Source: Mycobacterium ostraviense
GTDB taxonomy: Bacteria; Actinomycetota; Actinomycetes; Mycobacteriales; Mycobacteriaceae
Reading direction: 5' to 3'
Length of the DNA: 64,000 nt
NCBI RefSeq assembly: GCF_002705925.1
Contig: NZ_NKRE01000001.1
Location: 137,780 to 201,779 of the forward strand
Below are positions 9,066-18,950 of this stretch, one piece after another. Both the position numbers and the translations under genes were made by a program. Under the pieces are notes generated by a model. The model saw only the letters and a list, made by a program, of their open reading frames with translations. It did no database searches and was not told where the DNA came from. The stretch's first letter is position 1. The number at the start of each line of letters is the position of its first letter.

Positions 9066-9101
9066 GCCCACGCGTCGCCGGTAGGGCTTCGGCGCGTGGG
9101 C
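9066..9101. terminator. GC-rich hairpin, possible terminator
   Basis: Arms gcccacgcg (9066-9074) and cgcgtgggc (9093-9101) form a 9-base perfect stem with an 18-base loop. It lies 82 bases past the stop of the minus-strand coiled-coil gene. There is no U tract, so it would be a non-canonical mycobacterial terminator at best. Confidence 0.35.
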
Positions 9102-9182
9102 CATCACCGCAACAACTGCGCACGCGGCCCCGCGCTGAACTGAATTCCTTTTGACATCAGGGCTTTTAGCCCGCCGTAGGCA

Positions 9183-9608
9183 TCAGATGGCTCGCAGCTC
9201 CGAGAACGCGCCCCTCATCGATTGAAGCATGTTGGTTTCGGCACATCGGGCCGACTCCAGGATCGCGGGAACGTCCTCGAGTTTGCCGTGTATTCGCGCC
9301 AACTGCTCGAGCACACCGAGCCTTCGTTGATTGACATCGTCCAACATACGCCGCGCCTCGGCCATGCGCTGCTCGACCTGCTCGTCGGCAAGGCGGACAC
9401 GCCGTTCGGCTTCGGTCATGGCGTCATTGAGTCGCTTGTCGCACTCCTGCTGCGTAGTTCGCAGCTGATCATCGATCTGGAATTGGGCGTCGGAGCGAAG
9501 CCTGATCAGTTCGGCATCGAGTTGCTGTTCCGCCTTCTCGCGACGCCTGGCATCGGCAATGCGCATTGGTCGATCTCGCCTCGTGATGGGCTGACAGTGG
9601 TTGGCCAT
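9183..9608 (-). CDS. Small coiled-coil protein, unknown function
   Basis: A 141-residue, charged, almost entirely helical protein with no signal peptide or membrane segment. Residues 17-110 read as a continuous coiled coil (RIADARRREKAEQQLDAEL, then AERRVRLADEQVEQRMAEAR). A start at the second Met (9566) is also possible and would remove 14 residues. H37Rv has a longer coiled-coil protein, Rv1682, just upstream of Rv1683; this could be a short or diverged relative, but I cannot confirm it. It sits on the same strand as the EspA-like gene, 620 bases upstream, so it may belong to the same accessory block. Confidence 0.6.
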   Translation of the reverse strand: MANHCQPITRRDRPMRIADARRREKAEQQLDAELIRLRSDAQFQIDDQLRTTQQECDKRLNDAMTEAERRVRLADEQVEQRMAEARRMLDDVNQRRLGVLEQLARIHGKLEDVPAILESARCAETNMLQSMRGAFSELRAI

Positions 9609-9880
9609 GGCCCGCTTTCCGGTCGCTGACGGACTTGCGGATCGCCCCCGGGATGACCGGACGACGATGGCAACACAGCCGCCGATGCAAGGACAGACGC
9701 GACTGCGTGACTCACCGAAACTCCTTTACATCAGCGTGCGACTCGCCAGTTTGGTAAGCGAGGCAGACTATGGTGCACATTGGCAATAATTGTTATCGGC
9801 GGTTTTTTTGGGGCTGGAAGCTGATCGTCACCGACCCGCGCCCCACGCTGCGCAGCCATCGGGCCATCGCGTTGACACGC

Positions 9881-11434
9881 TCAGCCAGCCCGCTCAACAG
9901 GTAGCCGGCGTGGCAGCAGTAGCCACACGGCCACCGCGGCGGTTAACGGCACCAGTGCCATCAACAGGCTGGTGGTACGCAACGCGGAAACCACGACCTC
10001 CTGAGTGGTCGCCATGAGACTACGGGCTGACTCCGGATCAAGGACGGCGACGCCGCCCAGGTTGCCCCCGCCGTACGAACGGGTAGCCTCCAATGCTTTG
10101 GCGGCCTGAGTGGGAGAGACGCCGGTGCCAGCGAACCGTTCCTGGGCTCGTGCCGTGTAGAAAGTCATGGCCAGCAGGGTGACCATGGTGGGCCCGAGTG
10201 AGTAAGCGGACTGGCCGACGCCGGGTTTGACCGCGGCCACCGAGCCCTCCAAACCCGGTGGGGCAAAACTCATCATGACACTGGCCTGCGGGGGCTCGAT
10301 GAGACCCAGGCCTGCGGTCAGGACCACTATTCCCACTCCGATCACGACGACAGATGTGCCCATGCCGAAGGTGGCGAATACGCCGGCGGCCACGGTGAGC
10401 AGTCCTAGACCAAACAGGATGGTGGCCCGCTCCGAGGTCCGGGCCATCATCCGGCCGGCCGCAACGGCCGCGGGCGCCTGCACGGCGGCGCCCAGCACCA
10501 ACAACACGCCCAGCACGGTGAGCGAATATCCGCGGACCACGGTGGCGTAGTAGCTCAGGATGAGGATCAGCCCGGCGGACAGGAAATTGAACGCCAGCCC
10601 GGCGATGACGGCGGCGTTGAACGGGCCGGCCCGGAAGATCCGCAGATCCAGGGCCGGATGGTCGGTCCGCAACTCCCACCACACGAAAAAGGCTCCGGCA
10701 GCCAGCCCGATCAGCAATGGCGGTGCGGCAGCGGCCGGGCCGTGAGCCAGCCGGGACAGGCCGTAGACAACACTGACCAGCATGACGCCGGCGGCGGCAA
10801 TACCGGGATAGTCGATTCGGCGGTCGCTGATCCGGAACGTCTCGGGGACGAACCGAACGGTGAGGGGGATGGTGAGCAACGCTACGGCGGGGGCCACGAC
10901 CAACGCCCAGCGCCACCCGAGCGACTCGACCAGGATGTTGCCGATCAGCGGTAATGGGGCGCCCACCAAGAATGCGGTCCCGAGGAAGAGGCTGATCGCC
11001 TTGGACCGTTGCTCAGCCGGGAACACGGCGTTGATGATCGCCAGCGAAAGACCCAGCAGGAAGGCGAAGAAGACACCGGTCAGAGCGCGGGCGACCATCA
11101 GCATCACCGCGTTGGGCGATGCTGCGGCCAGCAAGCCGAAGATGATGGCGCCGACCAGGCCCAGCAGATACATCCGGCGTTTGCCGTAGACGTCGCCGAG
11201 GGTGCCTGCGCCGAGTATGGCCGCGGCCAGGGTGAGGGTAGCCAGACTGGCGGCGAATCCAGCGGCAGCGGTGGACATGTGCAGCCCCTCCCGCACCGGC
11301 ACGAGATTGCTGGAGAAGATGGTTGGGTCGGCGCCGGTGACGGCAAACCCCAGCCCCATGGCGAGCACGGTCATCCACTGGGCGAGCGTCAGCTTGTCCT
11401 CGCCGGGTTGCGTTTCCGTGCTTGACGCGTCCAT
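9881..11434 (-). CDS. DHA2-type MFS multidrug exporter
   Basis: A 517-residue proton-driven exporter with about 14 predicted membrane helices, the DHA2 number. MFS motif A is present between helices 2 and 3 (LGAGTLGDVYGKRRMYLLG). An early ATGADPTIFSSNLVPVREGL replaces the usual ALD motif of drug:H+ antiporters. I chose ATG at 11434-11432 (MDASSTETQ), with GAGAGG about 12 bases upstream; the 85 residues open before it are arginine-rich, non-membrane and overlap the divergent gene's leader. It is divergent from the ABC-F gene. The substrate is unknown. Confidence 0.88.
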   Translation of the reverse strand: MDASSTETQPGEDKLTLAQWMTVLAMGLGFAVTGADPTIFSSNLVPVREGLHMSTAAAGFAASLATLTLAAAILGAGTLGDVYGKRRMYLLGLVGAIIFGLLAAASPNAVMLMVARALTGVFFAFLLGLSLAIINAVFPAEQRSKAISLFLGTAFLVGAPLPLIGNILVESLGWRWALVVAPAVALLTIPLTVRFVPETFRISDRRIDYPGIAAAGVMLVSVVYGLSRLAHGPAAAAPPLLIGLAAGAFFVWWELRTDHPALDLRIFRAGPFNAAVIAGLAFNFLSAGLILILSYYATVVRGYSLTVLGVLLVLGAAVQAPAAVAAGRMMARTSERATILFGLGLLTVAAGVFATFGMGTSVVVIGVGIVVLTAGLGLIEPPQASVMMSFAPPGLEGSVAAVKPGVGQSAYSLGPTMVTLLAMTFYTARAQERFAGTGVSPTQAAKALEATRSYGGGNLGGVAVLDPESARSLMATTQEVVVSALRTTSLLMALVPLTAAVAVWLLLPRRLPVERAG

Positions 11435-11656
11435 GCCGGTGTGCCTCTCGTCGTGATGTGCGGTCGAGTCTAGGGATGACCCGGGTCGATGGCGACACGG
11501 TTTCCCGGGCTTTCGACAGCGTCCACCGTGCGGGGTAGCACCGGCCCTGGTCCACCCCGGGCAGCACCGGCGGCACCGTTGACGACGAGACCAGGGGGTC
11601 CGCCGTTGATCTGTCCGCCAGCCGAGTCGAGGATGCGTGCCGGTAGCGTCGGCCCG

Positions 11657-13423
11657 GTGGCGCACCTGCTCGGAGCCGAGGCCGTGCACCTGGCATATCC
11701 GGCCCAGGTGGTGTTCGAATCGGTCACGCTCGGCGTCAACGACGGCGCACGCATCGGCATCGTCGGGCGAAACGGGGACGGCAAATCCAGCCTGCTGGGC
11801 CTGCTCACCGGCCAGGTACCGCCGGACTCCGGACGGGTCACCCGGCGCAGCGGTTTGCGCGTCGGCGCGCTGAGCCAGGCCGACACCCTAGACCCCGCTC
11901 ACACCGTCGGCTGGACGCTGGTCGGCGACCAACCCGAACACCACTGGGCCGGCGACCCGCGCGTGCGCGACGTGGTCGCCGGACTGGTATCCGACATCGA
12001 CTGGCGTGCAAAGGTTTCCACCCTCAGCGGCGGCCAGCGGCGCCGTGTGCAGCTGGCCCGGCTGCTGATCGGCGGCTGGGAGGTGATCGCCCTCGACGAG
12101 CCCACCAACCACCTCGACATCGAAGGCATCACCTGGCTGGCCGGCCACCTCCAACAACGCTGGGCCCGCAACGGCGGCGGGCTGCTGCTGGTCACCCACG
12201 ACCGGTGGTTTCTCGACGAGGTCGCCACCACCACCTGGGAAGTCCACGACGGCGTCGTCGAACCCTTCGAAGGCGGATACGCGGCCTACGTGCTGCAACG
12301 CGTCGAACGTGACCGCATCGCCGCCGCGGCCGAGGCCAAGCGACAGAACCTGATGCGCAAGGAGCTGGCCTGGCTGCGGCGCGGTCCCCCGGCGCGAACC
12401 TCCAAACCCAAGTTCCGCATCGAGGCCGCCAATCAGCTGATCGCCGACGTGCCGCCGCTGCGCAACACCGTCGAGCTGGCCAAGCTGGCCACCGCCCGGC
12501 TGGGCAAGGACGTTATTGACCTGCTCGACGTGTCGGTCTGCTTCGACGGCCGCCCGGTGCTGCGCGACATCGAATGGCGGATCGGCCCGGGCGAACGCAC
12601 CGGAATCGTCGGAGCCAACGGCGCCGGGAAATCCACTCTGCTGGGCTTGATCGCCGGCACCATCGAGCCCGACTCCGGCCGGGTCAAACGCGGCAAGACC
12701 GTCCGGCTGGCGGTGCTCGACCAGCAAGGTGACGCGCTGACCCCGTTCGCCGCGGACCGCATTGCCGACGTGCTGAGCGGGTTGCGCGGCGGCTACGAGG
12801 TCGACGGGCGCGAGGTGACCCCGGCCCAGCTGCTGGAACGTCTCGGCTTCGGCCGGGGTCAGCTGTCGGCGCGGGTCTGCGAGCTTTCCGGCGGTCAGCG
12901 GCGCCGGTTGCAGCTCATGCTGACGCTGTTATCCGAACCCAATGTGCTGCTGCTCGACGAGCCCACCAACGACGTGGATACCGACATGCTGACGGCCACC
13001 GAGGATCTGCTGGACTCGTGGGCGGGCACCTTGATCGTCGTCTCCCACGATCGCTATCTGCTGGAACGGGTCACCGATCAGCAGTATGCGATTCTGGACG
13101 GCCGGCTGCGGCATCTGCCCGGCGGCATCGAGGAATACCTGCGCCTGGCTACCAAACCGTCACCGACGCCGTCCGCCAAACCGGCTGAGCCCCAGGAGAT
13201 CTCGGGCGCACAGCGCCGTGCCGCGGAGAAGGAGCTGGCCGCCGCCGAGCGCCAGCTTGCCCGCCTGGCCGACCGGATTGCCGCCAAGCACACCGACCTC
13301 GCCGAACACGACCAGGCCGACCACATCGGCCTGGCGCGGTTGACCCGGGAATTGCGCGCCCTCGAAGACGAGGTTGGTGTGACGGAGGAGCGCTGGCTAG
13401 AGATCTCCGAGGTGCTGGAGTGA
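11657..13423 (+). CDS. ABC-F family ATPase (ribosome-protection type), intact
   Basis: Two ATPase domains and no membrane domain, the hallmark of ABC-F proteins that act on the ribosome; some confer macrolide-type resistance. Walker A motifs are GRNGDGKSS and GANGAGKST; signatures are LSGGQRRRVQL and LSGGQRRRLQL; Walker B motifs are VIALDEPTNHLD and VLLLDEPTNDVD. The inter-domain linker is basic (RQNLMRKELAWLRRGPPARTSKPKFR) and the C-terminus is a coiled coil. I placed the start at GTG 11657 (VAHLLGAEAVHLAYP, 588 residues); ATG 11633 is an alternative. H37Rv carries this as two pieces, Rv1668c and Rv1667c, about 372 and 217 residues. The stop overlaps the P450 start by 4 bases. Confidence 0.9.
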   Translation: MAHLLGAEAVHLAYPAQVVFESVTLGVNDGARIGIVGRNGDGKSSLLGLLTGQVPPDSGRVTRRSGLRVGALSQADTLDPAHTVGWTLVGDQPEHHWAGDPRVRDVVAGLVSDIDWRAKVSTLSGGQRRRVQLARLLIGGWEVIALDEPTNHLDIEGITWLAGHLQQRWARNGGGLLLVTHDRWFLDEVATTTWEVHDGVVEPFEGGYAAYVLQRVERDRIAAAAEAKRQNLMRKELAWLRRGPPARTSKPKFRIEAANQLIADVPPLRNTVELAKLATARLGKDVIDLLDVSVCFDGRPVLRDIEWRIGPGERTGIVGANGAGKSTLLGLIAGTIEPDSGRVKRGKTVRLAVLDQQGDALTPFAADRIADVLSGLRGGYEVDGREVTPAQLLERLGFGRGQLSARVCELSGGQRRRLQLMLTLLSEPNVLLLDEPTNDVDTDMLTATEDLLDSWAGTLIVVSHDRYLLERVTDQQYAILDGRLRHLPGGIEEYLRLATKPSPTPSAKPAEPQEISGAQRRAAEKELAAAERQLARLADRIAAKHTDLAEHDQADHIGLARLTRELRALEDEVGVTEERWLEISEVLE

Positions 13424-14700
13424 ACGCCTACCGGACGGTGCCATACCTGCCCGGGGAAGCGCTGCTGGCGCTCTATCGGCACCGCGGCGCGGTGGTCGAC
13501 GCCGGCGTCGGGCGCCATGGCTTCGTGTATCTGTTGGGCGCCGAGGCCAACAAGTTCGTGTTCGCCAACGCCGACGCGTTCAGTTGGCGTGAGACGTTCG
13601 AGAGCCTGGTTCCCGTCGACGGGCCTACCGCGCTGATCGTCAGCGACGGCGAAGATCACCGGCGCCGCCGCAGCGTGGTGGCGCCCGGGCTGCGCCACCG
13701 GCAGGTTCAGGACTATGTGCAGACCATGGTCTCGACCGTCGACGCCGTCATCGACACCTGGCGCCCGGGACAGCGGCTCGACCTCTACCAGGAGTTCCGT
13801 TCGGCAGTAAGGCGCAGCACCGCCGAAAGTCTGTTCGGCCCGCGGCTGGCCGCCCATTCCGACTTCCTCGGCGAGCAGTTGCAGCCGCTGCTCGACCTGA
13901 CCCACCGGCCGCCGCAGCTGATTCGGCTGCAGCGACGGCTGAACTCAGCGGGCTGGCGACGCGCGATGGCGGCCCGGCGCCGTATCGACGACCTGGTCGA
14001 CGCGGTGATCGCCGACGCGCGCGCCCAGCCCGGGCCCGACGACCGCATGTTGACCACGCTGATCGACATGTTGAGCGACAACGAGATTCGCGATGAGATC
14101 GTCTCCCTCATCACTGCCGGCTACGAGACCACCAGCGGGGCGCTGGCCTGGGCGGCCCATACGTTGCTCACGCTGCCGGGTGCCTGGGAGACCGCGGCCC
14201 ACGAGGTTGCTCGCGTGCTCGGCGGCAATCCGCCTGCCGCCTCGGACATCGGGTCGCTGACTTATCTCAATGGCGTTGTGCAGGAAACACTTCGGCTGTA
14301 CTCCCCCGGAGTGATCTCGGCCCGCCGAGTGATGCGTGACCTGATGTTCGACGGTCACCGGATCCGGTCGGGGCGGTTGCTGATCTTCAGTGCGTACGTC
14401 ACCCATCGGCTGCCCGAAATATGGCCCGCACCAACGGAGTTCCGCCCGCGGCGGTGGGACCCCGACTCCCCGGACTACCGCAAGCCCGCGCCACACGAGT
14501 TCATCCCGTTCAGCGGCGGGCTGCACCGATGCGTCGGGGCGGTCATGGCTACCACCGAGATGACGGTGATGCTGGCTCGACTGGTCGCCCGGACGACGCT
14601 GCGCCTGCCTGCTCAGCGGATCCGCGCGGCCAACTTCGCCGCGCTGTCCCCAAAACCGGGACTGACCGTCGAAATCGAGGGCTCAGTACCAGCGCAGTAG
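13420..14700 (+). CDS. cyp139A1: Cytochrome P450, CYP139 type
   Basis: Heme mono-oxygenase of 426 residues matching H37Rv Rv1666c. Visible motifs: the I-helix AGYETT at 233-238 for oxygen activation, ExxR at 289-292 (ETLR), and the heme loop [10 protein letters not shown] at 364-373 with Cys371 as thiolate ligand. GTG at 13420 overlaps the ABC-F stop in a GTGA, so translation is coupled. Its last 18 bases overlap the convergent pks11 3' end. Its place beside the polyketide genes suggests that it oxidises the cluster's product, an inference long made for CYP139. Confidence 0.93.
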   Translation: MNAYRTVPYLPGEALLALYRHRGAVVDAGVGRHGFVYLLGAEANKFVFANADAFSWRETFESLVPVDGPTALIVSDGEDHRRRRSVVAPGLRHRQVQDYVQTMVSTVDAVIDTWRPGQRLDLYQEFRSAVRRSTAESLFGPRLAAHSDFLGEQLQPLLDLTHRPPQLIRLQRRLNSAGWRRAMAARRRIDDLVDAVIADARAQPGPDDRMLTTLIDMLSDNEIRDEIVSLITAGYETTSGALAWAAHTLLTLPGAWETAAHEVARVLGGNPPAASDIGSLTYLNGVVQETLRLYSPGVISARRVMRDLMFDGHRIRSGRLLIFSAYVTHRLPEIWPAPTEFRPRRWDPDSPDYRKPAPHEFIPFSGGLHRCVGAVMATTEMTVMLARLVARTTLRLPAQRIRAANFAALSPKPGLTVEIEGSVPAQ

Positions 14701-15744
14701 TACCAGCTCCGCGCAGAATCCCGGCCCCATGGCCAGCATCAGTCCCGGACTTCCGCTCGGCGGCCGTTTGGCGATGGTGTCGCGCAGGATGTGCAGCACC
14801 GACGCCGACGAGAGGTTGCCGATTTCGCCGAGGGAACGCCAGGTCAGCTCGAGTGCGTCGGGAGCCAGTTCGAGGCTGTTGGTGATTGCGTCGATCACCT
14901 TGGGACCGCCCGGATGGCTCACCCACGCGCCGACGCCGTCCTTGGACAATCCATGCGCGGCGAGGAAACCGGTGACGTCGCCCGGTAGGTAGTGCTCGAT
15001 CAGGTTGGGGAGCTCGGGAGACAGGCGCAGCTGCAGACCATGAGAACCCACGTCCCAACCCATGATGTGCAGCGATTCGGGGTAGAGCCGGCTGCGGGAG
15101 TCGACGATGGTGGGCCCGCCGGTGCGCAGCTGCTCGGCGCGGCGGTCGCCGACGGCGACCACGGCGGCGGCGCCGTCCCCGAACAGCGCGGTCCCGATAA
15201 GTCCCGACACGGTCGGCTTGACCGCGGGGTAGGTGAGCGAACAGAGCTCGACCGCGATCAGCACGGCGACGTCGTCGGGTGCGCCGCGCAGGTAGTCGTG
15301 TAGCCGGGCCACTCCGGCCGCACCGGCCACACACCCCAGACCGAACAGCGGCACCCTGCGCACGTCCGGGCGCAGGCCGAGCCGGCCGGCGACCCGGGCG
15401 TCCAGCGCCGGCACCGCGACACCGGTCACCGTCGTAGTGACGATCATGTCGATGTCCTGCGGCTCCAGCCCGGCCTCATGCAGCGCACCCATGAGCGCCT
15501 CGACCGCCAAGTCGACGGCCTTGTCGATAAAGATCTCGTTCGCGTCGCCGAAGTCGGTCAGCCCCGGGTACTGCTCCAGCGGAAGCACGAATTGGCGGCT
15601 GTTCACCCGGGCTGCGGCGTGCAAGCGCCGGACGATATCTTCGTGTTCCTTTAGACCGGGAAATTCGACGAACGAATCGGTGATCTGACTCTGGCTATAG
15701 CGGTACGGCGGCAATGCACCGCACACGCCTGCAACAACGCTCAT
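14683..15744 (-). CDS. pks11: Type III polyketide synthase Pks11
   Basis: Chalcone-synthase-like homodimeric enzyme of 353 residues, the same length as H37Rv Pks11 (Rv1665). The catalytic triad is visible: Cys138 in [13 protein letters not shown], His277 in [10 protein letters not shown] and Asn310 in EIGNLSS. Such enzymes extend an acyl-CoA or acyl-ACP starter and cyclise to pyrones; the H37Rv enzyme has been reported to make methyl-branched alkylpyrones. A GGCAGGGGG ribosome site precedes ATG. It lies 161 bases after pks9 on the same strand. Confidence 0.95.
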   Translation of the reverse strand: MSVVAGVCGALPPYRYSQSQITDSFVEFPGLKEHEDIVRRLHAAARVNSRQFVLPLEQYPGLTDFGDANEIFIDKAVDLAVEALMGALHEAGLEPQDIDMIVTTTVTGVAVPALDARVAGRLGLRPDVRRVPLFGLGCVAGAAGVARLHDYLRGAPDDVAVLIAVELCSLTYPAVKPTVSGLIGTALFGDGAAAVVAVGDRRAEQLRTGGPTIVDSRSRLYPESLHIMGWDVGSHGLQLRLSPELPNLIEHYLPGDVTGFLAAHGLSKDGVGAWVSHPGGPKVIDAITNSLELAPDALELTWRSLGEIGNLSSASVLHILRDTIAKRPPSGSPGLMLAMGPGFCAELVLLRWY

Positions 15745-15905
15745 GGCCCCCTGCCCTTACTTGCTCACCTGCCGGCCAGCCCACCCGAAGGGAATACAAA
15801 TTTTAGGCCGCTTCGGGCGGTCTCGCAAAGGCACGCGTATTCAACACATGTCGTATTCGAGCCCGGCCGGTGTTGCCGTAATCTGGCGCGCCCAGCCGGA
15901 TTTCA

Positions 15906-18900
15906 TCATTGGGCGTTGGCGTCGTCGGATGGCTCGAGAGCCATCGCGACCAGGGCCTCGGGGCTCAGCGAGTCGATGACGTCCTCGGTGACGGCTGATT
16001 CACGCACCGCATTTCCGCTCTGGCCGGCCAACACCAAGAGTTTGCCCAGTAATCCGGTTCGTCGAAGCTCGCGCAGTGGAATATTTCTCAACAGCGGCCA
16101 GACCTGCTCGTCGCTGGATTCCTCCGGATGGCTCGATGACAGTCGTTGACCCAGGTGACGGGCGACTGCTGTGGGAGTGGGATAGTCGAATATCAGCGTG
16201 CGCGACAACGTCAAACCGGTGGCTGAGGCCAAGCGGTTACGCAGCTCGATCCCCGTCATCGACTCGAACCCGAGGTCCTCAAAAGCGCCCTCGGCGTCGA
16301 TGTCGCGGCTGTTCGGGTGACCCAACACCGCGGCCGCGTGTCGGCACACCAAATCGAGCAGCTGACAGTGCCGTTCCGCCGGATCGAGTTCGTTCCAGCG
16401 GTGCCACAGCGCGGACGTGCCGGCGTGTTCGCTGTCGTGACGCGCTGCCTCGCTGAGCCAAAATCGTTGCCGCGCGAAGCCATAGCTGGGCAGTTCGACT
16501 GGCCGCGCGTCCAGGCCGGCAAATGCCCTGGGCCAATCTATGCTCATGCCTTCGGTGAACAGCTGACCCATTGCGGTGAACAGGGATTCGGCTTCGGGGT
16601 GATCCTTGGCCAATAACGCCGGAGAGGTTGTCAACCCGGCGCCGGGACCTATCTCGAGAAATGTTGTGGCGCCTAAAGACTCGGCCAATGAGATACCTTC
16701 GGCCAACCGGACCGGTTTGCGCACATGCTCAACCCAGTACGCTGCCGATCCATAGTCCGCGCCGGCCAACCGGCCAGTGACATTGGACACCAACGCGATC
16801 CGTGGCCGACTCACGGCCAGCCCCGCCAAGGCCGCAGCGAATTCCGAGAGCATCGGCTCCATCAGCGCCGAATGAAACGCGTGCGACACCGCCAACCGGC
16901 GCACCCGCCGGCCCGTGCCCGCCAGCCGGTCCGCCACCGCATGCACCGCAGCCTCGGGACCGGAAATCACCACCGAATCCGGCGCATTGACCGCCGCTAT
17001 CTCAACTCCCGACGCCAGCAGCGGCGCCACCTCGTCTGCGGAAGCGGCCACCGCCACCATCGCGCCACCGGCCGGCAATCCCGCCATCAGCCGAGCGCGG
17101 ACCGCAACCACCCGCGCGGCGTCGGCCAGCGACAACACCCCGGCCACGTGGGCCGCCGCGATCTCGCCCACCGAATGCCCCAGCACGATGTCGGGCACCA
17201 CACCCAGGTCCGCAAGCAGCGCCGCCAACGCCACCTCCACGGCGAACAACGCCGGTTGCGCGAACTCGGTGTTTTGCAGCGCCGCCGCATCGGTGCCCCA
17301 CAGCACCCGCCGCAGCGGCAGCCTCAGGTGTTCATCCAGCGCCTCGGCGGCCGCATCGAAAGCCTTGCTGAACACCGGGAACCGCTCGCACAGTCCGCGG
17401 CCCATTCCCAGGTATTGCACCCCTTGGCCGGGGAACACGAATGCGGCCTTGCCGACCCGCCGTGTCTGGCCGACCGCCACACCGGCGCCCGGTTCGCCGG
17501 CGGCAAGGCCGGCAAGCCCGCTCACAAGCTGCGCCCGGCCGGTGCCCACCACCACTGCCCGGTGCTCGAACACCGACCGCGTGGACGTCAGCGACCAGCC
17601 CACATCCACCGCATCCAGATCGGGGCGCTCGTCCATCCGGGCCAGCAATCGCTGCACCTGGTTGGCGAGCGCTGGCGCCGTCCGGGCCGACACCACCCAC
17701 GGTATGCTTGCCGGCGTGTCAGCACGTTGTACGGCAACACTTTCGGTGAGCGGGGCCTGCTGGAGCAGCAGGTGGGCGTTGGTGCCGCCCATTCCGAACG
17801 ACGACACCCCGGCGCGCCGGGGCCGCCCCCGGTCCGGCCATCGCGTCGGCGTGGTATTGACGTGCAGCCCAAGGCTTTCCACATCGACAGCGGAGCTTGC
17901 GCCGACATAGTTGAGGCTCGGCGGAATCGACTCGTTTTCGATGGCCAACACCGTCTTGATCAGGCCCGCTATCCCCGCGGCCGCCCCGGCGTGGCCGATG
18001 TTCGTCTTCACCGAGCCAACCCTGACCGGATCATGGCGGCGCTGCGCGAATATCTGGCCCAGCGCCGCGGCCTCGGCCGGGTCGCCGACTCTGGTCCCGG
18101 TACCGTGCGCCTCGACGTAGTCGACCCCGGCGCAGTCCACGCCAGCCTGGGCCAGCGCACGCCGGATCACGTCGGCTTCTGCCGACGTCGAGGGTGCGGT
18201 CAGGCCGGCGGAGCTGTGTCCGGCGTTGCCCACGGCGCTACCCACAATGACTGCGCGGATACGGTTTCCGTCAGCCAGGGCCGCGCGCAGCGGCTTCAGC
18301 AGAACCAGGCCACCGCCTTCCCCGCGAACGTAGCCGTCGGCGCGGGCGTCGAACGCGTAGGTATGGCCGGAGGTCGACACGGCACCGAACTCGTGCTCGA
18401 GCAGGGCGGTTTCGGTTGCCACATTGAGATGTACGCCGCCGGCAATCGCCTGCTCGGAGGTTCCGGCACGCAGGCTCTCACAGGCGAGGTGCACCGCCAC
18501 CAGCGACGACGATTGACCGCAGTCGACAGTCATGCTGGGACCGTGCAGGGCGAAAGCATACGAGATCCTGTTGGCGATCATCGCCCTACTGACGCCGGCA
18601 AAAGAGTAGTGGTCGACGTTTTCGGCGGCGTCGCGCAGCGTCAAGAACGAATAGTCGTCGTTCATGGCGCCGAGGTACACCGAGACCTGCTGCGCCCGAA
18701 CCGTTTCCGGCACGATGAAGGCATCTTCGAGCAGCTCCCAGGTCAGTTCCAGTGCCAGTCGTTGCCGCGGGTCCATCGCGGCGGCCTCGCGAGGCGAGAT
18801 GTCGAAGAACTGCGCGTCGAAATCGGCGCTACCGGCCAAGGGTCCGGGGGCTTCGCGGCCGTCACGCAGCAGTTGCCAGAATTCGCCGGGGCCGGCACCC

Positions 18901-18950
18901 GCGGGAAACCGGCATGCCAGTCCGATGATCGCGATGTCGCTCGGGTTCAC
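15906..18950 (-). CDS. pks9: Type I polyketide synthase Pks9: KSQ-AT-ACP loading module
   Basis: A 1014-residue protein equivalent to H37Rv Rv1664. Domains: KS about 1-400, AT about 500-800, ACP about 850-950, then a helical C-terminal docking segment ([15 protein letters not shown]). At the KS active site, where TACSSS is usual, the sequence is DCGQSSS: Gln146 replaces the nucleophilic Cys, while His282 (EAHGTGT) and His320 (NIGHAG) remain. This is the KSQ signature of decarboxylating loading modules. The AT has Ser593 (GHSVGE) and HAFH at 690-693, predicting malonyl. ACP Ser897 is in GFESMTG. GTG at 18950 overlaps the pks8/17 stop by 4 bases. No reductive or thioesterase domain is present. 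Confidence 0.94.
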   Translation of the reverse strand: MNPSDIAIIGLACRFPAGAGPGEFWQLLRDGREAPGPLAGSADFDAQFFDISPREAAAMDPRQRLALELTWELLEDAFIVPETVRAQQVSVYLGAMNDDYSFLTLRDAAENVDHYSFAGVSRAMIANRISYAFALHGPSMTVDCGQSSSLVAVHLACESLRAGTSEQAIAGGVHLNVATETALLEHEFGAVSTSGHTYAFDARADGYVRGEGGGLVLLKPLRAALADGNRIRAVIVGSAVGNAGHSSAGLTAPSTSAEADVIRRALAQAGVDCAGVDYVEAHGTGTRVGDPAEAAALGQIFAQRRHDPVRVGSVKTNIGHAGAAAGIAGLIKTVLAIENESIPPSLNYVGASSAVDVESLGLHVNTTPTRWPDRGRPRRAGVSSFGMGGTNAHLLLQQAPLTESVAVQRADTPASIPWVVSARTAPALANQVQRLLARMDERPDLDAVDVGWSLTSTRSVFEHRAVVVGTGRAQLVSGLAGLAAGEPGAGVAVGQTRRVGKAAFVFPGQGVQYLGMGRGLCERFPVFSKAFDAAAEALDEHLRLPLRRVLWGTDAAALQNTEFAQPALFAVEVALAALLADLGVVPDIVLGHSVGEIAAAHVAGVLSLADAARVVAVRARLMAGLPAGGAMVAVAASADEVAPLLASGVEIAAVNAPDSVVISGPEAAVHAVADRLAGTGRRVRRLAVSHAFHSALMEPMLSEFAAALAGLAVSRPRIALVSNVTGRLAGADYGSAAYWVEHVRKPVRLAEGISLAESLGATTFLEIGPGAGLTTSPALLAKDHPEAESLFTAMGQLFTEGMSIDWPRAFAGLDARPVELPSYGFARQRFWLSEAARHDSEHAGTSALWHRWNELDPAERHCQLLDLVCRHAAAVLGHPNSRDIDAEGAFEDLGFESMTGIELRNRLASATGLTLSRTLIFDYPTPTAVARHLGQRLSSSHPEESSDEQVWPLLRNIPLRELRRTGLLGKLLVLAGQSGNAVRESAVTEDVIDSLSPEALVAMALEPSDDANAQ

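Larger units (their letters stand above)
8563..9182. other. Intergenic region upstream of the EspA-like gene
   Basis: No convincing gene in 620 bases. Short frames here lack ribosome sites and coding bias. The right half carries three inverted repeats, listed separately (8958-8970, 9033-9049, 9066-9101). The stretch nearest 8562 should hold the promoter of the EspA/EspC-like pair, but I see no clear -35/-10 pair. Confidence 0.6.
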
